Source of the DNA: SFLA01 sp045595785
Lineage (GTDB): Bacteria; Bacillota; Clostridia; Oscillospirales; CAG-382
Assembly (NCBI GenBank): GCA_045595785.1
Contig: JAZOBE010000025.1
Location: forward strand, 1 to 49,668
Direction of reading: 5' to 3'
Length of the DNA stretch: 49,668 nucleotides
The position numbers were made by a program, and so were the translations under genes. The notes beneath the pieces are model-generated. The model ran no database searches. It had not been told where the DNA came from and saw nothing but the letters and a program-made list of their open reading frames with translations. Positions 40,788-49,645 of the stretch are shown one piece after another (position 1 is the stretch's first letter; each line of letters begins with the position of its first letter).

Positions 40788-41168
40788 TTGCTCCATATAG
40801 ATTACACCGCGTCCGTACCCATTCACCAGCAGATAGAGGAGCAGATTTCCTCATTGATCGCCACGGGGGTGTTACGTCCCAACGACTGGCTGCCGTCGGT
40901 GCGTCAGCTTGCCACCGATATTTCCATTAACCCCAACACCGTACAGCGCGCCTATGCTTCGCTGGAGGAGAAGGGAGTAATTGTGTCCGTTAAGGGCAGA
41001 GGCTCCTTTGTGGCGCCCGACCTTTCCGCCATTGACAGAGTTCACGAAAAGATGATAGACGCGATGATGCGGGAAGTAATACTCAAAGCCTCACTTGCCG
41101 GCTGGGACAAGGAGCGCATTGGACGCAAATTCAACCAAATTCTACAAGAGGAGGTAACGAAAAAGTGA
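40788..41168 (+). CDS. GntR-family regulator, YtrA subfamily
   Basis: 126 residues from the TTG at 40788 (MLHIDYTASVPIHQQIEEQI), 11 bases after AAGGAG. No ATG is suitably placed: a GTG at 40779 is too close to the site, and a far-upstream in-frame ATG overlaps the promoter. The winged-helix DNA-binding domain (LPSVRQLATDISINPNTVQRAYASLEEKGVI) is followed by only about 45 residues, the short effector part that defines YtrA regulators. These control neighbouring ABC transporters. Its TGA overlaps the GTG start of the ATPase gene (GTGA), so translation is coupled. Confidence 0.88.
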   Translation: MLHIDYTASVPIHQQIEEQISSLIATGVLRPNDWLPSVRQLATDISINPNTVQRAYASLEEKGVIVSVKGRGSFVAPDLSAIDRVHEKMIDAMMREVILKASLAGWDKERIGRKFNQILQEEVTKK

Positions 41169-42064
41169 TAGTTACCGAGAAGATCACAAAGATTTTTGAC
41201 GATACTGTAGCGGTTGACCATATAGACACCGTTATGAGAGACGGAAGCGTGTTCGGGCTGATCGGTTCAAACGGCGCAGGTAAATCTACCTTTCTTCGTA
41301 TGCTGGCAGGCGTACTTAAGCCCGACGAGGGAACTGTACGTATTGACGGCGAGGACGTATGGGAAAACGTGCCCCTTAAGCAGAGGTGCTTCCTGGTGCC
41401 CGACGATCTGTACTTCCTGCGCGGCGCAACACCTGACAGCACCGCCGCATATTACGCATCCATATATCCTAAGTTCAACCGCGAAAGATATGAAAAGCTG
41501 CTTAACGGATTCGGTCTTAAGGGCAACAAGCGTATAAACACCTTTTCAAAGGGTATGCGCCGCCAGACCGCGCTTATTATGGCGATATGCTCGGGCGCGG
41601 ACTATATTTTCTGCGACGAGGCTTTCGACGGACTTGACCCCGTTGCCAGACAGACCATAAAAAGCATATTCATTAACGATATGGCAGAAAGAAATATGAC
41701 CCCCATAATCGCATCCCACAATCTGCGCGAGCTTGAGGATATATGCGACCACGTGGGTCTGCTCCACAAGGGCGGTATACTGTTCTCCAAGGACTTGGAC
41801 GATATGAAGCTGGGTATTCACAAGCTTCACGCCGCCTTTAACAGACAGTATTTTAAGGAAGATTTCCCCGAGCTGGATATCATCAAGCTGGAACAGCGCG
41901 GCTCGCTGATAACCATGACTGTAAGAGGAAACAGCGAGGATATTATGCGCTCGGTTCAGGAGAGAATGCCTCTCTTTGCAGAGCTGCTGCCCCTCTCGCT
42001 GGAGGAAATATTTATTAGCGAAACGGAGGTTAAGGGCTATGACATTAAAAAGCTTATTTTCTAA
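41165..42064 (+). CDS. ABC transporter ATP-binding protein (YtrB-like)
   Basis: 299 residues with a GTG start 10 bases after AGGAGG. Walker A GSNGAGKST (residues 34-42), a signature loop TFSKGMRRQ in place of LSGGQ (normal for YtrB/BcrA-type ATPases), Walker B YIFCDEAFDGLD and H-loop ASHN are all present. It pairs with the two permeases that follow and overlaps the first by 26 bp. Such modules commonly respond to cell-wall antibiotics or export peptides; the substrate here is unknown. Confidence 0.9.
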   Translation: MIVTEKITKIFDDTVAVDHIDTVMRDGSVFGLIGSNGAGKSTFLRMLAGVLKPDEGTVRIDGEDVWENVPLKQRCFLVPDDLYFLRGATPDSTAAYYASIYPKFNRERYEKLLNGFGLKGNKRINTFSKGMRRQTALIMAICSGADYIFCDEAFDGLDPVARQTIKSIFINDMAERNMTPIIASHNLRELEDICDHVGLLHKGGILFSKDLDDMKLGIHKLHAAFNRQYFKEDFPELDIIKLEQRGSLITMTVRGNSEDIMRSVQERMPLFAELLPLSLEEIFISETEVKGYDIKKLIF

Positions 42065-44261
42065 AGAGTTCTGGGCCCGTCTCCTGCGCAGATTCAACCA
42101 GTTCAACTGGCTCACTGCCATTTGGTCGGTAGTTCTGTTTTTCGTGTTCCCCGTTGCAGGCGCGTTGGTATTCTCCATCGAACACAGAGCCGACTACTGG
42201 ACTATTGCCCGCGTAAGCAACGTTATTGTGATACAGTCCGCCTTTGCCTGCAGTGCATCCGTGCTGATGGCGATACTTACGCCCAATGCCTTTAATTATC
42301 TTAACTCCCGCAGGGAGCTGGATTTTTATCATTCACAGCCTGTAACCAGAAAAGAACTGTTCTGGCGCAACTATTTTACCGGCTGGATGTGCTTCCTTGC
42401 ACCTCTCATCGCAGGTTTCCTTTGCGAGATCGGAATAGTTATGCTTATTCCCGGTATTGCATGGGATAACTTTGTGGTACTGTTCAAGGGCTTTTTCTCC
42501 TGCGTGGGCACCTATCTTTCGGTAAACGCTATGTGTCTGCTGGCAGTAATGGTGTGCGGAAACAGATTCATCTCCCTGCTCACCGGGGTATACTTCTGCG
42601 GCGCACCTGCAATGCTGTTCGGGCTGGTATACTATTATATCGACTCCTTCTCCGCCACCTTCAGGTACGAGAGTGTTATGGAAGATATACTGGTGGGAGC
42701 CTCTCCCCTGGCATATATTTTTGGTTTTATCGGCTCTTCGTCCGATGCTGTGGACGACCAATTCTTCCGTTGCGACTGGGGAGTTATTGTATGGACGGTA
42801 ATTTCTGTCGGTGTTATCTTCCTTGCAAGGGGGCTTTACCTCCGCCGCAAGAGCGAAACGGCAGGCAAGCCTCTCTCCTTCCCCAAGGCGATAATATTTA
42901 TAAAATACCCCCTCACCATTTTCTCTGCGTGGGTCGGCGGTTTGCTTTTCGAAGCAATGACAAACTCCGCTATATGGATGCTCTTTGCATTTGTAACCTT
43001 TGGAATTATCACCCACTGTATTATAAGCGGACTTGAAAAGTTTGAGTTCCGCAACGCTTTCCGCGGCTGGCTTAAGCTGCTGCTGTGTGCAGGAATATTC
43101 ATTCTGTGCATTCTCCTTATCTTTGTGGGTTGCCGCGTTTTCGACAGACGCACCACAAGCGACAAAAATATTGTTTCTATCGACCTTTACGGTGTTAATT
43201 ATACGGAAAATTTCAACAACGGAGATTTCTATAACCTTGGCATAGACCTTGAAAACATTCAGGGCGAGGATGCTATCAACGCGCTTAACACTATCGCAAA
43301 GATCGGTGCAGAGGCTGTTACCTCAGGCAACGGCAGACATACCGGTATCGGCGGCGCTAATGAAGAGGTTGTTATAGACGGGGCGGTTGCAAGAGCATAC
43401 GTATCCCTGTATCTGCGTATCAACACACGCTTTGGCTCATATACCCGTGAATACAATTTCTATTCCGACGTAAACGGTGAAATTGAAGAAGCGTTGAAGA
43501 AGTTCATAACCTCCGGCGGTGCGAAAAAATCCCACGCCGAATATCTGCTGAACTGTGTTGAGACCGATGCGGAGAAGTTCTCCTTCCGTCCCAACGGAAA
43601 GTTCCCCTCTTCCGAAAAGATGGAGGCGCTTTACAATGCACTCAAGGCGGATATGGAGGCGGCAACTGCAGAGCAGTACGCTGAAAAGCCTGTGGGATAC
43701 GTTACCGTCCACTACGCAGGCAGGTTCTATAAGTATTCTTCCAACAGCGAAGAAAAAACCGTTGATATCCCTGTATATTCCTTCTATAAAAACACAATGA
43801 AGCTTGCAGAAGGTAAGATAAATGTAGATTCAAGCGGAATGTTTGATTCTGTCGGAAGGCTTGAGCCCAACCGTTGGTACAACACCGCCGATTACGAGCA
43901 GGGCTACAAGGACGGCGAGATAAAGGGCAGTGAAATGGGCAAGGAAGACGGATATTTAGGCAACGACTATTACGAGGCGTACCCCAAATCCGATTCCGAA
44001 TATGACCGCGGCTTTTACGAAGGCTTTATCTACGCTTACGAAGCAGGATATTCCATTTACGGAGATCCTTATTCCGATGGCTTCAAAAAGGGTCATGAGG
44101 AAGGACTGACAGCGGGAGAGAAGGATGCGTTCAACGGATTCGATATCACCCTCCCCTCCTTCGATTATAACGGCACCGAGTACCGCAGCGGTTATATCGA
44201 CGGCTTCAACGAAGGCTATTACGAAGGATATAAAAACTTCGGCTCAGACGAAGAAGAATAA
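42039..44261 (+). CDS. ABC transporter permease with Gly-Tyr repeat tail
   Basis: 740 residues from the ATG at 42039, preceded by GGAGG. The first 370 residues hold about eight hydrophobic segments with FNYLNSRRELDFYHSQPVTRKELFWRNY, a block typical of YtrC/ABC-2-like permeases. A TM helix (LLLCAGIFILCILLIFVGC) leads to a large extracytoplasmic domain of about 340 residues. The end (about residues 617-735) has repeated GY/GF units: YEQGYKDGEIKGSEMGKEDGY, then DRGFYEGFIYAYEAGY, SDGFKKGHEEG and SGYIDGFNEGYYEGYKN. The protein is paralogous to the next gene. Confidence 0.85.
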   Translation: MTLKSLFSKEFWARLLRRFNQFNWLTAIWSVVLFFVFPVAGALVFSIEHRADYWTIARVSNVIVIQSAFACSASVLMAILTPNAFNYLNSRRELDFYHSQPVTRKELFWRNYFTGWMCFLAPLIAGFLCEIGIVMLIPGIAWDNFVVLFKGFFSCVGTYLSVNAMCLLAVMVCGNRFISLLTGVYFCGAPAMLFGLVYYYIDSFSATFRYESVMEDILVGASPLAYIFGFIGSSSDAVDDQFFRCDWGVIVWTVISVGVIFLARGLYLRRKSETAGKPLSFPKAIIFIKYPLTIFSAWVGGLLFEAMTNSAIWMLFAFVTFGIITHCIISGLEKFEFRNAFRGWLKLLLCAGIFILCILLIFVGCRVFDRRTTSDKNIVSIDLYGVNYTENFNNGDFYNLGIDLENIQGEDAINALNTIAKIGAEAVTSGNGRHTGIGGANEEVVIDGAVARAYVSLYLRINTRFGSYTREYNFYSDVNGEIEEALKKFITSGGAKKSHAEYLLNCVETDAEKFSFRPNGKFPSSEKMEALYNALKADMEAATAEQYAEKPVGYVTVHYAGRFYKYSSNSEEKTVDIPVYSFYKNTMKLAEGKINVDSSGMFDSVGRLEPNRWYNTADYEQGYKDGEIKGSEMGKEDGYLGNDYYEAYPKSDSEYDRGFYEGFIYAYEAGYSIYGDPYSDGFKKGHEEGLTAGEKDAFNGFDITLPSFDYNGTEYRSGYIDGFNEGYYEGYKNFGSDEEE

Positions 44262-44311
44262 AAACAACGAAAAACACGCTGACGCACCAAAGTGAACGGA
44301 GGTTGGAAGTT

Positions 44312-46294
44312 TTGTCAAGATTAAAAACATTTTTTAGAAATGCTTTCGGGCAACCTTTGCGCAAATCAAAGCAATTGCTATGGTTGACTATTTCATGGTC
44401 AATACTGGTGTTGGTTGTGCTTCCTTTGGTAAGCGCTTTCAAGCTGTCAGAAGTCTCGACCTCCCTTTACCATTGGTCTACTGAACGGATCTGCGCTCTC
44501 GTTGTCGACCTAACACCCTATGTGATCTACGGAACTTTGCTTGTAGGGATGCTGACTACGAATACTTTTAATTATCTGAACTCTTCCAAAGAATTAAACT
44601 TTTATCATTCGCAGCCAATATCCAGAAAAACATTGTTCAGACAAAACTATATCGCAGGTTGGATATCATACTTTATTCCGCTCACGACAGCGTTCCTGTG
44701 TGAAGCAGGAATAATTGCAATTCTCCATGATTTAAGCACGGAAACCATAATCATACTTTTAGAATGCTATGTATTTTGCCTTGCTTCGTACTTTTCTGTG
44801 AACTCTATGAGTATGTTGGCTGTAATGCTGTGCGGAAATAGGCTAGCATCTTTCCTTACATCAATATATTTGTGCGTAGTGCCATCAACACTCCTCGGAG
44901 CTTTTTGGTATTATGTGGATATCTTTGCTGTCAACTTTAATTATCGCCATGCATTGATGAACACTCTTGTCGCCAGCACGCCGTTGGTATATCTCATTGA
45001 TCTTATGGAAAAAAGCGCAATTGAGGAGATTACGATTGAATATCCGCTGCAATTAGTAGTGCATACTTTGATTTCAATTGGAGCTTTGCTTTTATCACGA
45101 TGGCTTTATTCCAAACGCAAAAGCGAAATGGCAGGCAGACCGTTTGCTTACCCGAAGTTGGTTTTTCTTATCAGATACCCTGCAACTATATGTTTCGCTT
45201 GGGTCGGCGGTCTGTTGTTCAACGCTTTGACAGATTTCGTATTATGGACGGTGTTTGCTTCCGTTGTTTTCGGCGCACTGGCTTTCTTCGCCATAAACGG
45301 TATTGAGCAAATGAGCTTTCGCGGCGCGTTCCGCGGATGGGTAAAATTACTGCTGTGCGGTGTAGGATTTATCTCGTGCATTGCAGCGATCTTCGTCGGA
45401 TGCACACTGGTGGGCGGACGTACCACAAAAGACGAAAACATTATTTCCTTTGATGTTTATGCCCTTGAATATGATCCAAACGGATATGCGACTTCACACG
45501 CAGAATACAAATTGGATGACGAAATATTAAACATAACCGAAAAAGACGCAGTAAAAAGTCTTAACGTTATTGCGAACCGAGGTGCAAAAAAAGCGTTTTC
45601 AAACAAAATTGTTGATAGAAGTCAGCCTCACATTTGGTTTTCCGCTCGGATAAATACTATGTTTGGTTCATACAAACGCACCTTTGCTTTCTATGTCCAG
45701 CCTGATGACACGGAAATAATAGATGCAGTAAATAATTTCGCTTTCTCAACAGGCGTTAAGCAAGCGTATACGGAACAGCTTTTTGCCGAGATTGACGCCG
45801 ACAATGAGTTAGTATCTTTTTCACCTGACTATTATTTTCATTCGGTTGATATAACAAAACAGTTATACGATGCACTGAAAAAAGACATGGCGTCTGCAAA
45901 ACCCGAAGATTACGCCGAAAACCCTATCGGTTGTATTAATATCTGTTATTACGTTAAAGACAGCATTGAAGGCTACAACGGCGATAAGAAATCGACCAAC
46001 GTGCCAATCTTCCCTTCATTCAAAAACGTCATTGAATCGGCTGGCGAAAGCCTCGTGTTGTTTGATTTTAACGGAATTGGAGAGTTTGAAAGCGATGGCT
46101 GGTATTCGACCGCCGAATTTTACGTCGGTGCCAAAAAAGGATATAAAAAAGGTTATGAACAAGGAAAAAAAGACAAGCTCGAAGGCAAGGACTATTCGAA
46201 CACCCGCTTTTACGACGGAGACGACCGTAATGAAGGTTATGCTTATGGCTTCTGGGAAGGATATGAATTAGGATATTACGAAGCTGAAGAATAA
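44312..46294 (+). CDS. second ABC transporter permease, paralogue with Gly-Tyr tail
   Basis: 660 residues from the TTG at 44312 (MSRLKTFFRNAFG), nine bases after GGAGG; the TTG at 44303 touches the site and is rejected. It shares TNTFNYLNSSKELNFYHSQPISRKTLFRQNY, KSEMAGRPFAYPK and FRGAFRGWVKLLLCG with the first permease over their whole length, so the pair likely forms a heterodimer. The external domain is shorter. The tail keeps the repeats (VGAKKGYKKGYEQGKKDKLEG; NEGYAYGFWEGYELGYYEAEE). Codon use is visibly more A/T-rich and less biased than in the first permease. Last gene of the operon. Confidence 0.82.
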   Translation: MSRLKTFFRNAFGQPLRKSKQLLWLTISWSILVLVVLPLVSAFKLSEVSTSLYHWSTERICALVVDLTPYVIYGTLLVGMLTTNTFNYLNSSKELNFYHSQPISRKTLFRQNYIAGWISYFIPLTTAFLCEAGIIAILHDLSTETIIILLECYVFCLASYFSVNSMSMLAVMLCGNRLASFLTSIYLCVVPSTLLGAFWYYVDIFAVNFNYRHALMNTLVASTPLVYLIDLMEKSAIEEITIEYPLQLVVHTLISIGALLLSRWLYSKRKSEMAGRPFAYPKLVFLIRYPATICFAWVGGLLFNALTDFVLWTVFASVVFGALAFFAINGIEQMSFRGAFRGWVKLLLCGVGFISCIAAIFVGCTLVGGRTTKDENIISFDVYALEYDPNGYATSHAEYKLDDEILNITEKDAVKSLNVIANRGAKKAFSNKIVDRSQPHIWFSARINTMFGSYKRTFAFYVQPDDTEIIDAVNNFAFSTGVKQAYTEQLFAEIDADNELVSFSPDYYFHSVDITKQLYDALKKDMASAKPEDYAENPIGCINICYYVKDSIEGYNGDKKSTNVPIFPSFKNVIESAGESLVLFDFNGIGEFESDGWYSTAEFYVGAKKGYKKGYEQGKKDKLEGKDYSNTRFYDGDDRNEGYAYGFWEGYELGYYEAEE

Positions 46295-46313
46295 CCCCCA
46301 CACATAAAAACAC

Positions 46314-46340
46314 AAAACCGCAGATGATATCTGCGGTTTT
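46314..46340. terminator. bidirectional terminator, copy 1 of a duplicated hairpin
   Basis: Perfect 11-bp stem AAAACCGCAGA / TCTGCGGTTTT, loop TGATA, with T-runs. The same stem recurs at 48043-48069. Confidence 0.85.
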
Positions 46341-46359
46341 TGTTATCGTGGTGATTATA

Positions 46360-47397
46360 TTACGGCATATATGGAAAGCTTTTTTCCGAAAGGTAGAGAA
46401 TGTAATCGTAAAGCTTCTCTCCGCCCTCGCCGGCATAATAATACATATTTGGCCGCGTTACTACTATACTCCCGTTGGAATACACGTGAACCGTTCCTTC
46501 CGTAAAGCGGATATAAAAGAGCGGCGGAACGAAATATACATCGTCGGTTGCGCCATAGGTAAATTCCTGTTCCTCCCAAGTAATTCCTGTGTTTATCTTG
46601 TTAATGATATCAACATCCTCGTCGGTAAGCAAATAATAGGAATCTATCTCGTTTACCGTCCCTTCCTTGTAAGTATACAAGCAATTTCCGGTTTGCACAG
46701 GGGAATACAAAAGGGTTGACTTTATTTCATAGCCGGGGGTAACGCGTTCCATAAGTATTTCGGTGGTTTCGGTATCAAAGTAAACCTCGCTGTAAAACTC
46801 CGCTTCCGCGCTTCCCGCATACGAAACCACATAAAGCTGATCGTTATACAGACGGAACACCAGATGTCCCATATCGGTGGGGCTTTGCATTATGTTTGTT
46901 ATGCCCGTAACAAGGTCGTAAACCCCGATCTTATAGGTGGGCGCAACGAAGGAATAATGAGGGTCGCGGTAATAGATTTCAAAGAAGGTATAGCATATAT
47001 CGCGGACGCCGTCACCCGTAACGTCGGCAAAGATGATGTTAAAGGGATTCAAAGCAGGGAGTTGGTAATCCTTCCCATTGCTGACAATAACGGATATATT
47101 CTTTCCGTCAAAAACAAAGGTGCTATCGGGGAATTCTTCCAGTGTACACTCTGCGGGCTGATTGGAATATTCTATTGCTGTTTTGCCCTGCTTGAATAGG
47201 TCGATCCAGTAAAAGGGCTTATTTACAGTTTCGGTTATCGATGCACTGTTTTCGGTTATGGGAGCACTGCTTTCGGGCGGAAGAGACGTTTCTGGCGCTT
47301 CACGCTCGGAAAGCGCAAAGCCCAGCACCAGCCCCTCGCAAACCAAAAACACGGCGATAAGCACAGAAATAATAATATATACAGTTTTGTTTTTCAT
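46360..47397 (-). CDS. membrane-anchored envelope protein with DxTGDGxxD motif (paralogue of the gene at 48077-49078)
   Basis: 345 residues from the ATG at 47397 (MKNKTVYIIISVL), with AAGGAG seven bases before. One N-terminal hydrophobic segment (signal anchor; LVCEGLVLGFAL) and a Ser/Pro/Glu linker (APETSLPPESSAPITENS) are followed by a globular domain. FADVTGDGVRDICYTFFE (near residue 120) resembles a calcium-binding FG-GAP/EF-like loop, and the end has YFVPPLFYIRFTEGTVHVYSNG. The same layout and motif occur in the gene at 48077-49078. It is 54 bp downstream of the VanZ-like gene and probably in its transcript. Function unknown. Confidence 0.75.
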   Translation of the reverse strand: MKNKTVYIIISVLIAVFLVCEGLVLGFALSEREAPETSLPPESSAPITENSASITETVNKPFYWIDLFKQGKTAIEYSNQPAECTLEEFPDSTFVFDGKNISVIVSNGKDYQLPALNPFNIIFADVTGDGVRDICYTFFEIYYRDPHYSFVAPTYKIGVYDLVTGITNIMQSPTDMGHLVFRLYNDQLYVVSYAGSAEAEFYSEVYFDTETTEILMERVTPGYEIKSTLLYSPVQTGNCLYTYKEGTVNEIDSYYLLTDEDVDIINKINTGITWEEQEFTYGATDDVYFVPPLFYIRFTEGTVHVYSNGSIVVTRPNMYYYAGEGGEKLYDYILYLSEKSFPYMP

Positions 47398-47451
47398 ACT
47401 TAACTCCTTTTTAATACATAAAACCTTCAAAAGAGCCAAAAGGTTACAGAG

Positions 47452-47949
47452 TTACTCAAAAACCGCGCAGTTTTTCAAGATAAAGCGTGTAAACAGGTAG
47501 CCGACAGACGCGCCCAGCAGGTTGAGTATGAGGTCGTCGACGTCTGGAGAACCGGTGAGAAGCAGCAGCTGCAAGGCTTCGATACAGATTACCGCTGCGC
47601 TCATAGTAAGTAAAAACCACAGATATTTTCTTTGTTTTTTGAATATGGCAGGCAAAAAGAAGCCAAAGGGAACAAAAACCAAAATGTTGCCGAAAATGTT
47701 AATGGCAAAAGTCTTGAAGGACACGGTATGCCATACAAAATATCCCTTAAAAAAGCGGACAATAGTGCCAAAGGGCAGGAAATTCCCATTTGCCTTCAAA
47801 GCTTCCTTGTAGGTCTCTATCGTCGCGCCGGAAAGACCATCGAATCCCGTCCGTCCGAACCCGCCGTCAAACAGCACCCAATACAAAAGAATGGCGGTAT
47901 AGCAAAAAAACGCAAAAACCAACATCCGTTTGCGCAAAATCGGCTTCAT
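47452..47949 (-). CDS. VanZ-like family membrane protein
   Basis: 165 residues from the ATG at 47949 (MKPILRKRMLVFAF), seven bases after AAAGGAGG. Four to five TM helices with LLYWVLFDGGFGR, NFLPFGTIVRFFKG, NIFGNILVFVPFGFFLP and the family core LLTGSPDVDDLILNLLGASVGY (residues near 135-155). The VanZ family includes teicoplanin-resistance VanZ, but most members are of unknown role; no van genes are nearby. It lies between two paralogous envelope proteins. Confidence 0.9.
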   Translation of the reverse strand: MKPILRKRMLVFAFFCYTAILLYWVLFDGGFGRTGFDGLSGATIETYKEALKANGNFLPFGTIVRFFKGYFVWHTVSFKTFAINIFGNILVFVPFGFFLPAIFKKQRKYLWFLLTMSAAVICIEALQLLLLTGSPDVDDLILNLLGASVGYLFTRFILKNCAVFE

Positions 47950-47971
47950 TCGATCCACCTCCTTTAAGGTT

Positions 47972-48000
47972 ATTATAACATATTTTATTGAAAGCAACAA
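47972..48000 (-). promoter_or_regulatory. sigma-A promoter of the VanZ-like gene
   Basis: TTGTTG at 48000-47995, 17-bp spacer, TATAAT at 47977-47972 on the minus strand. Confidence 0.65.
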
Positions 48001-48042
48001 GGATTTTATTACTCGTCGCCTCACAAACACCCGAAAAGCAAC

Positions 48043-48069
48043 AAAACCGCAGATATTATCTGCGGTTTT
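48043..48069. terminator. bidirectional terminator, copy 2 of a duplicated hairpin
   Basis: Same 11-bp stem AAAACCGCAGA / TCTGCGGTTTT as at 46314-46340, here with loop TATTA. It sits 7 bp after the paralogous gene's stop. Confidence 0.85.
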
Positions 48070-48076
48070 TGTGGTT

Positions 48077-49078
48077 CTATTGGGGTCTGTATGATGCTGA
48101 TTTATCTTTAAGCGACATTAAAAAATCGTACATCTCTTCGGGTGCAACGACGCAAGTTATTGTTCCCACATACACTTCATCATTGCCGAAGTATATATGA
48201 ACATCATTAATGGAAATATAACCCTCGCGCTCTTCAGGTAAAAGAAGTTTGTCAGCGCGCTCGGTTTCCGCAGCTTCAACAAGGGATTTTAATGTAGCCA
48301 GCTCGTCTTCGGAAAGGTGGTAATACGATTCCACAGTGTTTAATGAGTTATAAAAATATATGCAATCCTTTACCGAAGCTGGAAAAGCAACGATAGCATT
48401 GGGAAGAAGATTATCTGATTCTATCAGGGTTTTATTCAATGCATTACCTATTGTGGACAGAGTGTATATAAGATCGTTACCTGTGGTAACGTCTACCATA
48501 TACAACGTTCCGTCATGTTCCTTAAAAGCTGTATTAGGAATTATTTCCTGAACAAAGTAATTATCGTAATCCGCAAAATAGTACACATTATTGGTGGTGA
48601 GATCTACAACTTGTACGGTGTATATGTTCATAAACCCGATATTCATAAATCCAAGTGAATGAACCGTTTTATCCAAGGTGATACACATATCCCGGATTCC
48701 GTCTCCGGTGATATCAGCAAAATAGACGCTTGCCGGCATGGCGTTATAGAAACTGTCGCCGGTGTCGATATTCAATATTTCCTTGCCATCAGCAAAAAAC
48801 ACGCGGTTGTTGTAAGTAATATTCAACTCTAGCTCAGGCAAAGTAAAGGACACGTCTTGCGATAACTCTTCGCGCATTTCCGTGTAACGCCCGTAATAAT
48901 CAAACCATTTTTCAACGCCGTAAACGGTTTCCGTAGGATCTTGGGATTGGACGGAAGCCTCGGTGTCACCGTTACTAAGTTCACAAGAGCCTAAAAACAG
49001 AGTAACAAACACAAGCTGTATGATCATAAATAAAGCCAAAAACAGCGAGGTTGATACGGAAAAGTTGGATTTTTTCAT
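48077..49078 (-). CDS. lipoprotein with DxTGDGxxD motif (paralogue of the gene at 46360-47397)
   Basis: 333 residues from the ATG at 49076-49078 (MKKSNFSVSTSLF), preceded by AAAGGAG. The signal peptide ends in a lipobox-like LFLGSC. The motif FADITGDGIRDMCITLD (near residue 125) is shared with the downstream paralogue, as are VVDLTTNNVYYF-type strands and the closing IYFGNDEVYVGTI. The paired glycine-aspartate loop suggests Ca2+ binding in a propeller-like blade, which is inference. Own promoter; ends at a terminator that duplicates that of its paralogue. Confidence 0.75.
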   Translation of the reverse strand: MKKSNFSVSTSLFLALFMIIQLVFVTLFLGSCELSNGDTEASVQSQDPTETVYGVEKWFDYYGRYTEMREELSQDVSFTLPELELNITYNNRVFFADGKEILNIDTGDSFYNAMPASVYFADITGDGIRDMCITLDKTVHSLGFMNIGFMNIYTVQVVDLTTNNVYYFADYDNYFVQEIIPNTAFKEHDGTLYMVDVTTGNDLIYTLSTIGNALNKTLIESDNLLPNAIVAFPASVKDCIYFYNSLNTVESYYHLSEDELATLKSLVEAAETERADKLLLPEEREGYISINDVHIYFGNDEVYVGTITCVVAPEEMYDFLMSLKDKSASYRPQ

Positions 49079-49098
49079 ATTTTTCACTCCTTTACTTA

Positions 49099-49127
49099 AT
49101 ATTAACATATCAATATGTAAATTGCAA
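49099..49127 (-). promoter_or_regulatory. sigma-A promoter of the lipoprotein gene
   Basis: TTGCAA at 49127-49122, 17-bp spacer, TAATAT at 49104-49099 on the minus strand. Confidence 0.65.
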
Positions 49128-49171
49128 CAGGTAATTTGCGCGTCTCGTCCACGGACACACCGTGATATATT

Positions 49172-49260
49172 GGTGACAATACGAAACGTGAGGGGAAAAA
49201 CACCCCAAAATTAATACAAATATAACGGGAGGGGAACGCAAAGCGTTATACCCCTCCCCT
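49172..49260. repeat. repeat block: class A head plus class B hairpin
   Basis: 49172-49210 matches 32864-32902 at 36 of 39 positions and contains AGGGGAAAAACACCCC. It is followed by a large hairpin GGGAGGGG/CCCCTCCC (49227-49234 and 49251-49258) with inner AACGC/GCGTT. Its minus-strand foot reads TAGGGG. The gap from 49128 to 49318 holds only these repeats. Confidence 0.65.
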
Positions 49261-49318
49261 ATGGTTTGATGACAGCTGTGGCTATAATAAAATCTACGCG
49301 AACCAAGCGATGGTAAAA

Positions 49319-49465
49319 AGCTGTAGATCGAAACGCAAAATTAAAAGGAATTTGTATTTTTACAAATTCCTACCTATAAAGAAAACAAAAGTGCGAGAGA
49401 GCAACTACAAGCTCCCGCACTGTTAATTACGGAATAATCAAAATTTTGCGTTTCGAGCTACAGCT
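49319..49465. repeat. MITE-like element, copy 2
   Basis: The 24-bp ends AGCTGTAGATCGAAACGCAA (with AATT following) at 49319-49342 and their inverted partner at 49442-49465 differ at one position. The 147-bp element has two inner hairpins: AGGAATTTGT/ACAAATTCCT and GTGCGAGAG/CTCCCGCAC. It has no open frame and shares ends and TAATTACNGAATAAT with the element at 5915-6059. Confidence 0.65.
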
Positions 49466-49495
49466 TCTTACCGAGCGCAACACACCAAAAACGAC

Positions 49496-49523
49496 GAAAG
49501 CCGAGGCTATTGCCTCGTCTTTC
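49496..49523 (-). terminator. terminator of the rRNA operon
   Basis: On the minus strand GAAAGACGAGGC / GCCTCGGCTTTC with loop AATA (one mismatch), then GTCGTTTTTGG. It begins 7 nt after the 5S 3' end. Confidence 0.8.
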
Positions 49524-49529
49524 TGTTGT

Positions 49530-49645
<116 letters not shown>

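Noticed and set aside
47452..47949. Glycopeptide resistance locus based on VanZ
   Set aside because: No vanHAXRS genes nearby; VanZ-like proteins are common in susceptible Clostridia.
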